Positions 52,546 through 62,167 are shown, counted from the stretch's first letter. The stretch is DNA of 64,000 nucleotides from Pedobacter cryoconitis (GCF_014200595.1 NZ_JACHCG010000001.1:248001-312000); one strand, 5' to 3'. Numbers and translations: made by a program. Notes: generated by a model not told the origin, from the letters alone.

Positions 52546-54279
52546 TTAGTTATTGAATTTGAAATGTACTGACGTGCCCGGATAATCTATAGCTGTCGAA
52601 TCTGGGTGTTCTATGGATAACTGAATATATTGCCGCCGCTCTTTATTGAGTTCCGCTATACGCTGTTCCAAAATTGTCATGCCCATTGAGCGGTGAAGGG
52701 AATTATTGCTGTAGTCAGGTGTTTTTTGAAAATCGTTTCCGTTATCCCTGATCCAGATATGCAGGCTCCGCAGTTTCAATTCAAAACGTATCAGAATTTT
52801 CCCTTGTGGATGATTTTTAACGCCATGTACTACTGCATTTTCTACAAAAGGCTGCAATAGCATGACCGGAATCTCCATCATTTCGGGTTCAACACCTGGC
52901 CCTGTTTCTATCCGGTAGCTGAAGGATGAACCATTTGCCAGCTGCTGAAGATGCAGGTAATGTTCCAGTATTTCAATTTCCTGAGCTAAAGGAATAAGAT
53001 CCCTGTCAGAATTTTCAAGGATTAACCTGATCAGCCTGCTAAAACTTTCCAGGTATTCCATAGAATGTTGCTGGTCTTTGCTGCGGATAAAATGTTGTAC
53101 AGACTGAAGCGCATTGAAAATAAAATGAGGATTAAGTTGTAGCAAGAGCATTTGCCGTTTAAGCTGTGATTTTTCGAGTGCTTCTTTTACATTGTGATTT
53201 TTTATCCGCATATAAAGCAGTATCGAAATGAGCAGCACAATGAGTACTGCCGCCAGAATAAGGTAAGTTTGCTCACGCAACTGTAGTTTCTGTAATAGAT
53301 TTTCCTTTTGAAGTGCATTGATTTTCCCTTCTTTTTGGGCGGATTCATAAGATGCAGTCAGCTCGGCCACCTTATTATCATAATTTAACCGGGTAAGAGA
53401 ATCGCTGATACTGTTATACTGCTCCATATACTGCAAAGCTGCGGGAAGCTCATGCATTGTTTTAGACGCATTGTAAAGGTTAAAATAGAGCTGCTTCTTT
53501 TCCAGTGGATTAGCTATGGGTAATGCAGTCTTATAGTAACTGATCGCTGCTGAATTTTTACCGGTTTGCGCCAATGCATATCCCAGGTTGTTCAGGGTAA
53601 TAACCGAAACAGGTTGTTTGAGCTGGGTTCTTATAAGAATGCTTCTTTTACTGGCATTTATAGCTTTTGTCCACTGCTTTTTTTTAAGGAAGTAATTACC
53701 CAGATTAGTTTGTAATACAGCCTCCATCGGTAGATCAGTTAATTTTTCGGCAAGCTTAATAGCCGCGCTGAAGCTTTGCAGAGCATTGTTATCTTCGGCT
53801 AATTCTACATACACACCGGCAATATTTGATAATGTTTTTAAATGATCCGAATTGCCTTCTTTGTTAATTGACAGAGACTTGAGGTAATACTCCTTTCCTT
53901 TAGGCAGATTCTTTAAAATAGCATATAGAGTTCCTATATTAGTATAAACTTTACTGACCGCTAATGGATTTTGCGTGGAATCAAGATAGTTCAGGCTTAA
54001 GAAATATGCTTGCAGTGCTTTATCAATATTTCGCTGGCTCAGATTTAAATTACCAGAGGTAGAATAAAGTTTGGCTATAAATTCCTTGTTTTTAGTTTTT
54101 CTGTTTTTAGAAATGAGCTGATCAAGCAGGATAGTGGCAGCCTTAAAGTTTTTCTCAGCGACCAGTTTATTTACCGCATTAATCTCTGGATACTCCTGAG
54201 GAACATTTGCTTTTGAAAGTATGGGCTCAGAAAAAAGCAAAAGTAATGTAAAGCAAAATTGTAAAGTCCTGGATGACAT
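52546..54279 (-). CDS. LytS-like sensor histidine kinase with TPR sensor region
   Basis: A 577-residue protein: Sec signal (about 1-24), a periplasmic TPR-rich region (about 40-300, e.g. AYFLSLNYLDSTQNPLAVSKVYTN with repeated tandem helices), one transmembrane helix (about 338-357), then a His_kinase domain with phospho-acceptor His385 in QLNPHFIFNALQSVQHFI. The HATPase_c region follows (VENAVVHGVKNHP, WIRDNGND; about 470-575). The extracytoplasmic TPR array replaces the membrane sensor of LytS, a common Bacteroidota design. The signal is unknown. First gene of the pair with the LytTR regulator. Confidence 0.92.
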   Translation of the reverse strand: MSSRTLQFCFTLLLLFSEPILSKANVPQEYPEINAVNKLVAEKNFKAATILLDQLISKNRKTKNKEFIAKLYSTSGNLNLSQRNIDKALQAYFLSLNYLDSTQNPLAVSKVYTNIGTLYAILKNLPKGKEYYLKSLSINKEGNSDHLKTLSNIAGVYVELAEDNNALQSFSAAIKLAEKLTDLPMEAVLQTNLGNYFLKKKQWTKAINASKRSILIRTQLKQPVSVITLNNLGYALAQTGKNSAAISYYKTALPIANPLEKKQLYFNLYNASKTMHELPAALQYMEQYNSISDSLTRLNYDNKVAELTASYESAQKEGKINALQKENLLQKLQLREQTYLILAAVLIVLLISILLYMRIKNHNVKEALEKSQLKRQMLLLQLNPHFIFNALQSVQHFIRSKDQQHSMEYLESFSRLIRLILENSDRDLIPLAQEIEILEHYLHLQQLANGSSFSYRIETGPGVEPEMMEIPVMLLQPFVENAVVHGVKNHPQGKILIRFELKLRSLHIWIRDNGNDFQKTPDYSNNSLHRSMGMTILEQRIAELNKERRQYIQLSIEHPDSTAIDYPGTSVHFKFNN

Positions 54280-54400
54280 AGCAGTTTTTTATAATTCAAA
54301 CCTAATCTAAAAAAACTGATAGCCAAAATTGAAAAGCTGCAAGGGAATTTCAGCGAACAACAAAGCCGCCTTTGAAAACAGCCTTGTTGTGGGAAAGAAG

Positions 54401-54799
54401 TTATTTGTATTTAATAAATGTTGCCCGGATTTTCTTTTCTTTGATATCGGTGGTAGTGTTAGATGAGAAACCTGTTGCTTTGTTCTCCTTTTTTGTACTT
54501 ACAGTCCCGCTACCAGAACTGGTTGTAGCCACAACCTCCTCATCCATCGTAAAGATTACGCCATCAGCACCTTTCTGTTTTGCCAGTTCGATGATTTTTG
54601 CCTGGGTCTTTTCCAATGAACGAAAACCTTTATCGAGTTCAGTTTTTCCCATAACGGTATATCCCTTTGTGACGTCAGCAATAGCATAGAACTCCTCTAC
54701 AGTTTGTGTGGGTGTATACGTTTTTCCAAAATATTTCTGCGCGTAGGTATTACTTAAAAAGAGTATTCCAAATAGTAAGATTAAAATTGACTTTTTCAT
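54401..54799 (-). CDS. small secreted protein of unknown function
   Basis: A 132-residue protein with a Sec signal (MKKSILILLFGILFLSNTYA, cleavage after about residue 20). Then come a compact domain (YTPTQTVEEFYAIADVTKGYTVMG, AKIIELAKQKGADGVIFTMDEEVV) with a YbjQ/heavy-metal-like alternation of strand and helix, and a Ser/Thr/Lys tail. I know similar small secreted proteins of Sphingobacteriaceae but no function. It appears monocistronic. Confidence 0.55.
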   Translation of the reverse strand: MKKSILILLFGILFLSNTYAQKYFGKTYTPTQTVEEFYAIADVTKGYTVMGKTELDKGFRSLEKTQAKIIELAKQKGADGVIFTMDEEVVATTSSGSGTVSTKKENKATGFSSNTTTDIKEKKIRATFIKYK

Positions 54800-55001
54800 A
54801 TTTCTAAGGTTATATTTTTAATTATAGTGCAAAGGTGCATTGTTCCTTAATTGGGGAAAGTCAGTTTTCAATTGAAGCGAATAAATTTGAGGGTGAAGTG
54901 TTTAATTGCCAGGTTAAACTGATTAATGGGAAAGGATTGACTTTGATTTTTCACAAACAAGATCGGGAATTTGGAACACAAAGGTGTTTGATTATTCATA
55001 T

Positions 55002-55985
55002 TTAATGTCCCCAGTTTTGCTCCGCCAGCGGTCTTGGCATAGCGTCAAAAATGGTTTGGCCGGGTTGGTCAATTGGTAATTGATTCAGGCGGCCATAGCG
55101 GCGCATATCAATCCAGCGGTGTCCTTCGTAAAATAAAGAATATCTCCGCTGTTTTAAAAGCTCATCAATCAAATCAGCTTTAGTTAAAGCACCGGAGTAT
55201 GCCGGAAGATTTCCAGCTTTGGTCCGTATGATGTTAAGTGCTTGAACAGCATTTTGGAACTGACCCAGCTGTATCATACATTCTGCATAAATTAACACTA
55301 ATTCTTCATTGCGGATGATTGATACCGGTGTTAAGTTGGAAGGATATAGGTTTACGTCATATGAACCTGTGATGCCAACCAGGTTAAGTGCAGAACTACG
55401 CTGAGCCACTTTACTCAGACGTGTATCACCGGGTTCAGCATCTGTGATGAAAGAATTGTTTGCAACTACAGACACAGCATTGTTCAGGGACTGGTAAAGC
55501 GGGTTTAATGCATCGGGAGGTATGCTCCAGTTAAATACTGGCCCGGTTGACAAAGGCCCGTCAATTTTGAAATAAGAAGCATTTAAATTATCCAGGGCAC
55601 CTTGCCAGTCTTGCTGATAAATAGCGACACGGGTAGCAATGGCACGGTTGAACTGAAGAAATGTCAGGGGCGTATCAAAACCTGTAAAACCTGGAGGCAC
55701 ATTAAACATAAATGTGTTTCCAGCTTGTTTCAGCTGTGTACCCGCGCTATCTAATAATGCTTTTATGGTCGTCAATCCTGCTTCATACGATACAAAAGGG
55801 CCTGGCTTTAAGTAATTCGTAAGGTCTGTACGGATTCCGTTTTTTCCTTGCATATTTAAAATATGGAGCATTTCGAAAGCGATAACCGTATTGGAAAAGC
55901 CCTGAATGCCCAGTTTTTCCTGGCTGGTAATAGAATTAGTGTTCATTGCTGCCTGTTGTAATATAGCTGCGGTTTTTAACTTAAG
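55002..55985 (-). pseudogene. SusD/RagB family protein, 5'-truncated
   Basis: The frame encodes the C-terminal 314 residues of a SusD-like outer-membrane lipoprotein: YAECMIQLGQFQNAVQALNIIRTKAG, LLKQRRYSLFYEGHRWIDMRRYGRL and the closing IPRPLAE-like MPRPLAEQNWGH. In-frame homologous sequence reaches about 55985 (KTAAILQQAAMNT) and then hits TAA. The signal peptide and first ~150 residues are absent, and no SusC partner is in the window. SusD binds glycans or peptides for TonB-linked uptake; this copy cannot be exported. Confidence 0.75.
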
Positions 55986-56040
55986 TTAAAATCGCTGATT
56001 ATAATGTTCAAATAATTTTTAAAGGCCAGCGGTAATAAAA

Positions 56041-56071
56041 CAGGGACCTGAATTTTAAATTCAGGTCCCTG
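56041..56071 (-). terminator. terminator of the sugar-oxidation operon
   Basis: CAGGGACCTGAATTT (56041-56055) pairs with AAATTCAGGTCCCTG (56057-56071); flanking A/T tracts on both strands. It lies 42 bp beyond the isomerase stop. Confidence 0.8.
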
Positions 56072-56113
56072 TTTTATTCTATATTAATGACTAGCTGAAC
56101 AGGTTTTTTTCAT

Positions 56114-56989
56114 TTACCTTAGAATCTGATCCTTAATAAAAGTACAGCTCTGGGTGATTGAACCAATCATATCCGGCTTATAGTTCGTCTCGTGTTCCAC
56201 AAAGAAGTATTTCATTCCAGAAAGCTTAGCCTGTTTAAAAATGTCCTTATAATTGATAGTGCCAGAACCAACTTCTGCATTCAAGGTCGGATCTGACTTA
56301 TCCATGTCCTTGATATGCCACATTACAAATCTCCCGGGATTGGCCTTAAATAATGCGTATGGCTGAAGACCTGAACGGATAACCCAGTAGATATCCATTT
56401 CAAAATTGACTAATTTTTTATCCGTGTTCTTTAGCAGGATGTCCATTCCCGTTTCATTGCCATATTTGATAAACTCAAAATCATGATTATGGTAAGCCAA
56501 TTTCAGTCCTGCATTTTTGCAGAGCTGACCTGCATAATTGAGCCTTTTAGCCATGGTCCTGTAATCTCCGGCACTGGTTCTGACATCTGGGTTTAGCCAC
56601 GGAATGGTAACATATTTTAATCCTAAAATTTTAGCCGCATCGATTGCAGCCTTAAGCTCAGCCTGTTCACCTGTCTTAAAATAAGGAGTCATATTAAAGT
56701 GACCGCTGATTGGCTTAAGATGATTCTCTTCAAGGATCTTTTTGAGTTCCACTGGTGTCAAGCCCCAAAATTGATCCTTGATACTAAAGCCGTAAAGTTC
56801 GACCTGAGTATAACCTGCCAGGGAAACTTTTTGCAAAGTTCCCTTAACATCTTTGGGCAATAGTTCACGAAGAGAATAAAGTTGCAGACCAACGTCTTTT
56901 CTTTTTTGGGCATTTGATGCTGATATTCCTGTGAAGAACAGGATTGCAACAAGCAGTAGTCCTGATAGATTTTTCTGTGATTTAAACAT
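56114..56989 (-). CDS. secreted sugar phosphate isomerase/epimerase-like TIM barrel
   Basis: A 291-residue protein with a Sec signal (MFKSQKNLSGLLLVAILFFTGI, cleavage after SNA) and an AP-endonuclease/xylose-isomerase-like barrel: VGLQLYSLRELLPKD, YTQVELYGFS, ISGHFNMTP, LAYHNHDFEF, NFEMDIYWV (metal-site Glu and Asp), WHIKDMD and FFVEHE. Because it is exported, the substrate is a free sugar derivative rather than a phosphate. Last gene of the minus-strand operon with MFS, subunit-3-like and GMC genes; similar barrels occur in 3-keto-glycoside loci. Confidence 0.85.
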   Translation of the reverse strand: MFKSQKNLSGLLLVAILFFTGISASNAQKRKDVGLQLYSLRELLPKDVKGTLQKVSLAGYTQVELYGFSIKDQFWGLTPVELKKILEENHLKPISGHFNMTPYFKTGEQAELKAAIDAAKILGLKYVTIPWLNPDVRTSAGDYRTMAKRLNYAGQLCKNAGLKLAYHNHDFEFIKYGNETGMDILLKNTDKKLVNFEMDIYWVIRSGLQPYALFKANPGRFVMWHIKDMDKSDPTLNAEVGSGTINYKDIFKQAKLSGMKYFFVEHETNYKPDMIGSITQSCTFIKDQILR

Positions 56990-56998
56990 ATGGTTTTT

Positions 56999-58699
56999 TT
57001 ATAAATTATTTTTTTTCAATTCCTTTACTGCATAATCACATGCCCTGGCGGTCAAAGCCATAAATGTCAATGAAGGGTTCTGGCAAGCGATTGAGGGCAT
57101 ACATGAACCATCGGTTACGAATACATTGCTTACTTCATGCATCTGGTTCCATTTGTTCAGCACAGAAGTCTTAGGGTCTTTACCCATTCTTGCTGTTCCC
57201 ATTTCGTGGATGGCCATTCCCGGAAAACATTCATCATCAAAGGTTTTTACGTTTCTGATTCCTGCCGATTCCAGCATTTCTGCTGCGTCATTGATCATAT
57301 CTAAACGCATCTTTTTCTCATTTTCCTTGTATTCGCAATCTATTGCCAGCACGGGCTGCCCCCATTTATCTTTTTTAGAATGATCGATGTAAACCTTATT
57401 CTCATAGTAGGGTAACATCTCTCCAAAGCCACCCAAACCAATTGTCCATTTGCCGGGACTGGTCATTTTTTTCTTAAAATCTGCACCAAAAGATAGTTCT
57501 GCGACATCACTTTGCCAGTTCTCCCGGCTTGCGCCCCCCTGATAACCAAAGCCACGCAGATAATCTCTTTTGTCATTGCCAATATTCTGGTACCGGGGAA
57601 TGTAAATTCCATTTGCCCTGCGCCCATAAGTGTATTTATCTTCAAAGCCAGTTGCATCACCCGATGCACCACACCTGAAATGATGATCCATCAAGTTATG
57701 ACCAAGCTGTCCGCTGGCATTTCCCAGGCCGTTTGGATGAGCCTCAGAAGTTGAGTTGAGGAGGATGAAAGTTGAGCCAAGCGTAGAGCCATTCACAAAA
57801 ACGATCCGTGCATAAAACTCCATCGTTTCTTGTGTCTGTGCATCAATGACCATTACTCCCTTTGCCTTTTTGGTATCCTTATCATAAATAATGTGGTTTA
57901 CGATCGAATAAGGCCTTAAGGTCAGTTTATTAGTTGCCACCGCAGCAGGCAGGGTAGACGACTGGGTACTGAAATATGCACTAAATGGACAACCGCGGCT
58001 GCAAAGATCACGATACTGACAATTGCCTCTGCCATTGTGCGGCACGGTCAGGTTCGCTACACGGCCTATCATCATAATCCGTTCCCTGTTATATTTCTCC
58101 TCAATTCTTTTTTTTACCGATTTTTCCACGATGTTCAAATCCATTGGCGGTAAAAAACTTCCATCGGGACATAAGGGCCAGTTTTCTTTTGACCCGCTGA
58201 TCCCTGCAAATTTTTCAGCATAATCATACCATGGAGCCAGGTCATCATACCGGATAGGCCAGTCTGCCCCATGTCCGTCCTTAGCATTATCCTCGAAGTT
58301 CGCCTGGCCAAACCGGTAACTTTGTCTGCCCCACATCAGGGATTTACCTCCAACATGAAAGCCCCTGTACCAGTCGAACCTCTTATCTTCTGTATAAGGG
58401 CACTCCAGGTCGTTTACCCACCACTTCGCATTGGCTTCCTGAAAAGGATAGTCTCTTTTCTGAACAGGATGAGTTCTTTTTTGTTCTTCGGTCAGCCTGC
58501 CTGCATGTGTAAATTCCCATGGATTTTTCATGGCAGTATCGTAATCTTTGATGTGCTCTATGTTTTCTCCGCGTTCTAACATAAGTACACGAAGCCCCTT
58601 TTCGGTTAATTCTTTTGCAGCCCATCCGCCACTTATCCCTGAGCCCACAACAATTGCATCGTAAGTATTTTCAGCCTTTAAATTTGTATTTATATTCAT
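56999..58699 (-). CDS. GMC family FAD-dependent sugar oxidoreductase
   Basis: A 566-residue flavoenzyme of the GMC superfamily. FAD-binding GxGxxG is YDAIVVGSGISGGWAAKELTEKG near residue 14; the family segment GFHVGGKSLMWGRQSYR is near 112, and the C-terminal HEMGTARMGKDPKTSV and NPSLTFMALTARACDYA (catalytic His and Asn region) close the fold. Its cysteine-containing CQYRDLCSRGCPFSAYF is typical of the gluconate/sorbitol/glucoside dehydrogenase branch, which pairs with a small subunit; here that subunit is encoded directly upstream. It has no signal and may be exported with its Tat-type partner. Likely substrate: the C3 hydroxyl of a glycoside. Confidence 0.85.
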   Translation of the reverse strand: MNINTNLKAENTYDAIVVGSGISGGWAAKELTEKGLRVLMLERGENIEHIKDYDTAMKNPWEFTHAGRLTEEQKRTHPVQKRDYPFQEANAKWWVNDLECPYTEDKRFDWYRGFHVGGKSLMWGRQSYRFGQANFEDNAKDGHGADWPIRYDDLAPWYDYAEKFAGISGSKENWPLCPDGSFLPPMDLNIVEKSVKKRIEEKYNRERIMMIGRVANLTVPHNGRGNCQYRDLCSRGCPFSAYFSTQSSTLPAAVATNKLTLRPYSIVNHIIYDKDTKKAKGVMVIDAQTQETMEFYARIVFVNGSTLGSTFILLNSTSEAHPNGLGNASGQLGHNLMDHHFRCGASGDATGFEDKYTYGRRANGIYIPRYQNIGNDKRDYLRGFGYQGGASRENWQSDVAELSFGADFKKKMTSPGKWTIGLGGFGEMLPYYENKVYIDHSKKDKWGQPVLAIDCEYKENEKKMRLDMINDAAEMLESAGIRNVKTFDDECFPGMAIHEMGTARMGKDPKTSVLNKWNQMHEVSNVFVTDGSCMPSIACQNPSLTFMALTARACDYAVKELKKNNL

Positions 58700-58721
58700 G
58701 ATGTGTTGTTTATAATTAACT

Positions 58722-59306
58722 TTAAGTTGCCCAGGATTTCTGACCGGGTTTCAGTACGGCAGAACCATCATACCTCCCTGGCACCTGCACATACGCCCTC
58801 GCTTGTGTACAACCTATTTCTGAAGAAAAATAGCCAAGGAGCGTAAGATCCCGTCCAAGTATAAAAAAGGTTTTCAGCGGGCTTAAACCCTCTGTACTAT
58901 TGGTACTTTGTTTAATCACCATATCCCTGATTTCTCCAACATAGTGGTTTTTCTCTGTAACGGTCATTGCACTAAAATCCTTTTTATAATCACTTAATGC
59001 TTTTTTACGGAACTCCAATAGCCCCTTATAAAAGGCTGACCTTTCCTTTTCCGGGTAACAATCTGTTATCATCATCGGAATAAACCGGCCAAGTCCTGCC
59101 AGCTTTGCACCCGCAGAATCCTGTGTGGCAGGGATGACGATATCGGCAAAATCTGCCAGCAATTTCCTGTCTTCAGGTGAAAAACTAACCTGCTCACCCA
59201 ACTCTGGTTTAACATTACAACTCTCGAACAGAACTCCCATAGTGGTCGCTGAAAGCGCTCCACCCAGCAGGAGCGCAACGTTTTTTAATGCGTCTCTTCT
59301 TTTCAT
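58722..59306 (-). CDS. gluconate 2-dehydrogenase subunit 3-like protein
   Basis: A 194-residue protein of the Gluconate_2-dh3 family, the small hitch-hiker subunit of membrane or periplasmic GMC dehydrogenases. It has a twin-arginine-like start (MKRRDALKNVALLLGG, RR at 3-4), a lipobox-like ESCNV and the family core (LADFADIVIPATQDSAGAKLAGLGRFI, ...FFILGRDLTLLGYFSSEIG). It lies 22 bp upstream of the GMC gene. The signal can carry the folded GMC-FAD protein through the Tat route; this is inference from related enzymes. Confidence 0.85.
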   Translation of the reverse strand: MKRRDALKNVALLLGGALSATTMGVLFESCNVKPELGEQVSFSPEDRKLLADFADIVIPATQDSAGAKLAGLGRFIPMMITDCYPEKERSAFYKGLLEFRKKALSDYKKDFSAMTVTEKNHYVGEIRDMVIKQSTNSTEGLSPLKTFFILGRDLTLLGYFSSEIGCTQARAYVQVPGRYDGSAVLKPGQKSWAT

Positions 59307-59376
59307 TTTATTTAGGTAAGTAATTATCTTTTTGCGGAAAATTCCGTTTGCTCATCCTGGTTGCGGATGGGTCCAA

Positions 59377-60552
59377 TTAAACATTGGGTTTCCTGAATGC
59401 ATAAGTCACGGCAACACTTAAAAGCAATATCCCTGTAAAGGTCAGTGCTGCGGTAAGGGAAAAGTGGTAGGCGATAAATCCAAGCATTGCGGGGCCAGCA
59501 AGCTGTCCTGCATAGCCCATAGTGCTTATCGCAGGAATGGCGGCCGAAGCGGGTATCCCTTTAAGCCTGCCGCCCTCACTAAAAAAGACAGGTACTATGT
59601 TTGCTGCACCTGCCCCCAAAAGTACAAAGCCCAGAAGTGTTGTTGGGATCCAGGGGGTGGATACCGCAATAAAAATCCCTAAGGCAGCGATGAGGCCACC
59701 ACCAACTACTACTGTTTTACCACTAAACCGCTCCACTATGCGATCTCCCAGAAGGCGCATGGCTGCCATTGCAATTGAAAAGGTTGCATAACCAATTCCT
59801 GCAAACTCTGCATCTATTCCTCTGCTCTCCTTTAGAAAAAGGGCACTCCAATCGAGCATAGCACCTTCGGACAGAAATACGGCAAAACAAGCTGCGCCAA
59901 GAAAAATTACGCTGGAACTGAGCCATCCCGATTTTGTTTTTATTTTACTTTCCTTGTGTGTATTATTTTCTGGTATATCACCCTCCTGTTGTTTGGAAAA
60001 CAGCAACTGGTATTTCCATAGCAGGATAACTATAAGCAGTATCGAAATCGAAATGGCAGCAGTTAATGGGTTGAGCCCTGCTCTCATCAATAATCCCAGC
60101 CCCAGAGAGCCACATAAGCCACCTACACTAAAAAGACCATGAAGGGATGACATTATAGGACGCCCATACCGGTTTTGAACGTGGATACCATGTGAATTCA
60201 TTGCCACATCAATGACACCGATCCCCCCTCCAAAAACAAAAAGAGCAGCTCCCATTGTCCATGGACTTGGCATCAATAATAATATCGGAAGGAAAATAGC
60301 AGCAACCAGTCCTGAAATCAATATAACGATTCGTGTACCATAAAGCTTAGAGAGGTACCCACTCAGGGGCATCATTGAAATTGCACCAGTTCCAAAAAGC
60401 AATAAAAGCAGTCCAAGGTTACCATCGTTCAAGTGTAGCCTTTCCTTAGCGAAAGGCACCATAGGTGCCCAGCTTGAGAGTGCAAACCCACACACCAGGA
60501 ATATATATTGTGTTGCTTTTTTTGCTTTTGTTGTGATCTGGTTATTATCCAT
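59377..60552 (-). CDS. MFS transporter, probable sugar permease
   Basis: A 391-residue 12-helix MFS protein (ATG 60552; the frame extends 9 codons upstream to 60579 but without support). It opens with FLVCGFALSSWAPMVPFAKERL and has the cytoplasmic loop GYLSKLYGTRIVI, close to motif A, as in the FucP/YbjJ-type sugar and metabolite MFS group. It is first in the operon MFS - Gluc-DH3 - GMC - TIM barrel and divergent from a DeoR regulator. It probably imports the keto-sugar or its product into the cytoplasm. The region just upstream holds five GCAAA/TTTGC repeats. Confidence 0.82.
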   Translation of the reverse strand: MDNNQITTKAKKATQYIFLVCGFALSSWAPMVPFAKERLHLNDGNLGLLLLLFGTGAISMMPLSGYLSKLYGTRIVILISGLVAAIFLPILLLMPSPWTMGAALFVFGGGIGVIDVAMNSHGIHVQNRYGRPIMSSLHGLFSVGGLCGSLGLGLLMRAGLNPLTAAISISILLIVILLWKYQLLFSKQQEGDIPENNTHKESKIKTKSGWLSSSVIFLGAACFAVFLSEGAMLDWSALFLKESRGIDAEFAGIGYATFSIAMAAMRLLGDRIVERFSGKTVVVGGGLIAALGIFIAVSTPWIPTTLLGFVLLGAGAANIVPVFFSEGGRLKGIPASAAIPAISTMGYAGQLAGPAMLGFIAYHFSLTAALTFTGILLLSVAVTYAFRKPNV

Positions 60553-60555
60553 GCG

Positions 60556-60595
60556 GCAAATTAATGCAAATAATTGCAAATTTGCAAATGTTTGC
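60556..60595. promoter_or_regulatory. DeoR-type operator array upstream of the MFS gene
   Basis: GCAAA occurs at 60556, 60566 and 60576, each exactly 10 bp apart, and TTTGC at 60581 and 60591, again 10 bp apart. Repeats one helical turn apart are typical of DeoR/GlpR-family binding sites. The array touches the MFS start codon (60552-60550). Similar TTTGC boxes precede the DUF1080 gene. Confidence 0.65.
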
Positions 60596-60659
60596 TATTT
60601 TTGAGAATTATAACTGGTCTTTAAGAAGACAAGTATTTTATGCAATGGGCTGAAAGAAT

Positions 60660-60667
60660 TATATTTG
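60660..60667 (+). promoter_or_regulatory. -7 box of the DeoR gene
   Basis: TATATTTG fits TAnnTTTG, ending only 7 nt before the ATG at 60675; transcription would begin at or next to the start codon (leaderless mRNA). Confidence 0.45.
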
Positions 60668-60674
60668 TTGTGAA

Positions 60675-61424
60675 ATGATCAAAGAAAAACGGTTCGAGCA
60701 TATAATCTCCAGTTTGAAGAACACAGGTACTGTTAGTTATAGTCAAATGTCTGAGGATCTGTTGGTTTCTGAAGACACTATCCGCAGGGATATTGACTAC
60801 CTGCACGAAAATGGTCTTTTATCAAAAGTCAGAGGAGGAGCGATACCACGGGATAAGAATCCGCTTTCATTTCAAGACCGTACTGATTTTCAATCTACGG
60901 AGAAGGAGATAATCGGCTTGAAGGTTCAGCCTTTACTAAAGGCCGGAATGACTGTGTTTATGGATGGTGGAACCACGGTATGCGCAGTTGCGGAATGTTT
61001 ACCAGCTAATGCCTCATTAAGAGTTGTAACAAATAATATAGCCCTGGTTCCTTTATTAACGCGATTTCGGAACATAGAGGTCATTGTACTTGGCGGGAAC
61101 TATGACAGGGATACGCAAACCAATACAGGTGCCAGAACATGTGATGAAGCTGCTGAATTTGTCGTTGATCTTTATCTTATGGGCACCTGCGCAATCTCAA
61201 AAGATTTCGGCATAACTTCGGCAAAAAGAGAGGACGGAGCTGTAAAGAAGGCCATGCTGAAAGGTTCAAAAACAGTTGTGGTACTCAGTAATAGCAGAAA
61301 AATAGGTACAAACGAATCTTTTGTAGTTTGTGGCTTGCAAGCAATTAATGTGTTAGTAACTGAACTTCCAAGTGATGATCCCAAACTGGATGAATTGCGT
61401 TTTAAGAACCTTAAGATTATCTGA
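60675..61424 (+). CDS. DeoR/GlpR family transcriptional regulator
   Basis: A 249-residue repressor: DeoR winged HTH (about 5-58, RFEHIISSLKNTGTVSYSQMSEDL, VSEDTIRRDIDYLHENG with the DTIRRD signature) and a sugar-phosphate-binding DeoRC domain (about 75-235, MTVFMDGGTTVCAVAECLP, VVTNNIALVPLL, VIVLGGNYDRDTQ). The effector should be a phosphorylated sugar. It is divergent from the sugar-oxidation operon and directly upstream of the convergent DUF1080 gene; TTTGC repeats occur in front of both, so it probably controls the whole locus. Confidence 0.93.
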   Translation: MIKEKRFEHIISSLKNTGTVSYSQMSEDLLVSEDTIRRDIDYLHENGLLSKVRGGAIPRDKNPLSFQDRTDFQSTEKEIIGLKVQPLLKAGMTVFMDGGTTVCAVAECLPANASLRVVTNNIALVPLLTRFRNIEVIVLGGNYDRDTQTNTGARTCDEAAEFVVDLYLMGTCAISKDFGITSAKREDGAVKKAMLKGSKTVVVLSNSRKIGTNESFVVCGLQAINVLVTELPSDDPKLDELRFKNLKII

Positions 61425-61438
61425 TTTCAGACTCAGCG

Positions 61439-62167
61439 TTACCCATTTATCTTTCTTATCTTGATGTTTTTAAAAGATATTCCCTTGTTCCAATCCTGTA
61501 GGGCAATACGTCCTTTCAGATGCTTTCCGAATTCCGGAAAATTCTTGAAATTAGTATTAGCAACCGCTTGTCTCCATTTAGTGGAGTTAAAGTCCTCTTT
61601 AGCAGTTATTATGCCATTGAGCAAAAATTCAATCTTCCCATTCTGTTGTCTGATTACCGAATGATTCCATTCATTTGGGGGGTTGACCTCGGCAGGATTT
61701 AACTGGGGGGAGAAATTATAGAGACAACCAGCACGTTTCATTTCCTTGTCGTAATCATGATGCCCCTTTTCAAGTAGTTGATATTCCGGGCCTGAAGCCC
61801 AGGCAGTCGGGATATCGGCACGTTCGACTACGTTGATAAATACCCCGCTATTTCCTTCTTTGGATATCTTCCAGTCAAAGCTGAGTTCATAATTTTCAAA
61901 ATCCTGATCGGTTACCAGGTCTCCGTGCCTGGCAGCTGTACCAGGAAGACATTTGAGTTCCCCATCCTGAGCTATCCAGCCTGATGAAATATTACCCTGA
62001 TTATAGAGGTGCCAGCCATTTAAAGTTTTGCCATCGAACAATAATTGATAGCCTTGCTCTTCCTCTTGCTTAGAAAGCTCGTTTTCCTTAGTTTTTGGAG
62101 AACTGCATGAAGTAATGATAGCTGCTGTTAATACTGCGACTGTGAATAATGCGGTAATTTTTTTCAT
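61439..62167 (-). CDS. DUF1080 (3-keto-disaccharide hydrolase) lipoprotein
   Basis: A 242-residue lipoprotein (signal ending AIITSC, Cys near 21) with a DUF1080 concanavalin-like domain: YQLLFDGKTLNGWHLYN, DFENYELSFDWKISKEGNSGVFI, GPEYQLLEKGHHD, CLYNFSPQ and EWNHSVIRQQNGKIEFLLNG. Members have been shown to hydrolyse 3-keto-glycosides, and this copy retains the conserved Gly-Pro-Glu-Tyr and Asn-Ser-Gly-Val elements of the active-site face. It lies convergent to deoR with TTTGC repeats upstream, and would cleave the product of the GMC dehydrogenase encoded 2.7 kb away. Confidence 0.88.
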   Translation of the reverse strand: MKKITALFTVAVLTAAIITSCSSPKTKENELSKQEEEQGYQLLFDGKTLNGWHLYNQGNISSGWIAQDGELKCLPGTAARHGDLVTDQDFENYELSFDWKISKEGNSGVFINVVERADIPTAWASGPEYQLLEKGHHDYDKEMKRAGCLYNFSPQLNPAEVNPPNEWNHSVIRQQNGKIEFLLNGIITAKEDFNSTKWRQAVANTNFKNFPEFGKHLKGRIALQDWNKGISFKNIKIRKING

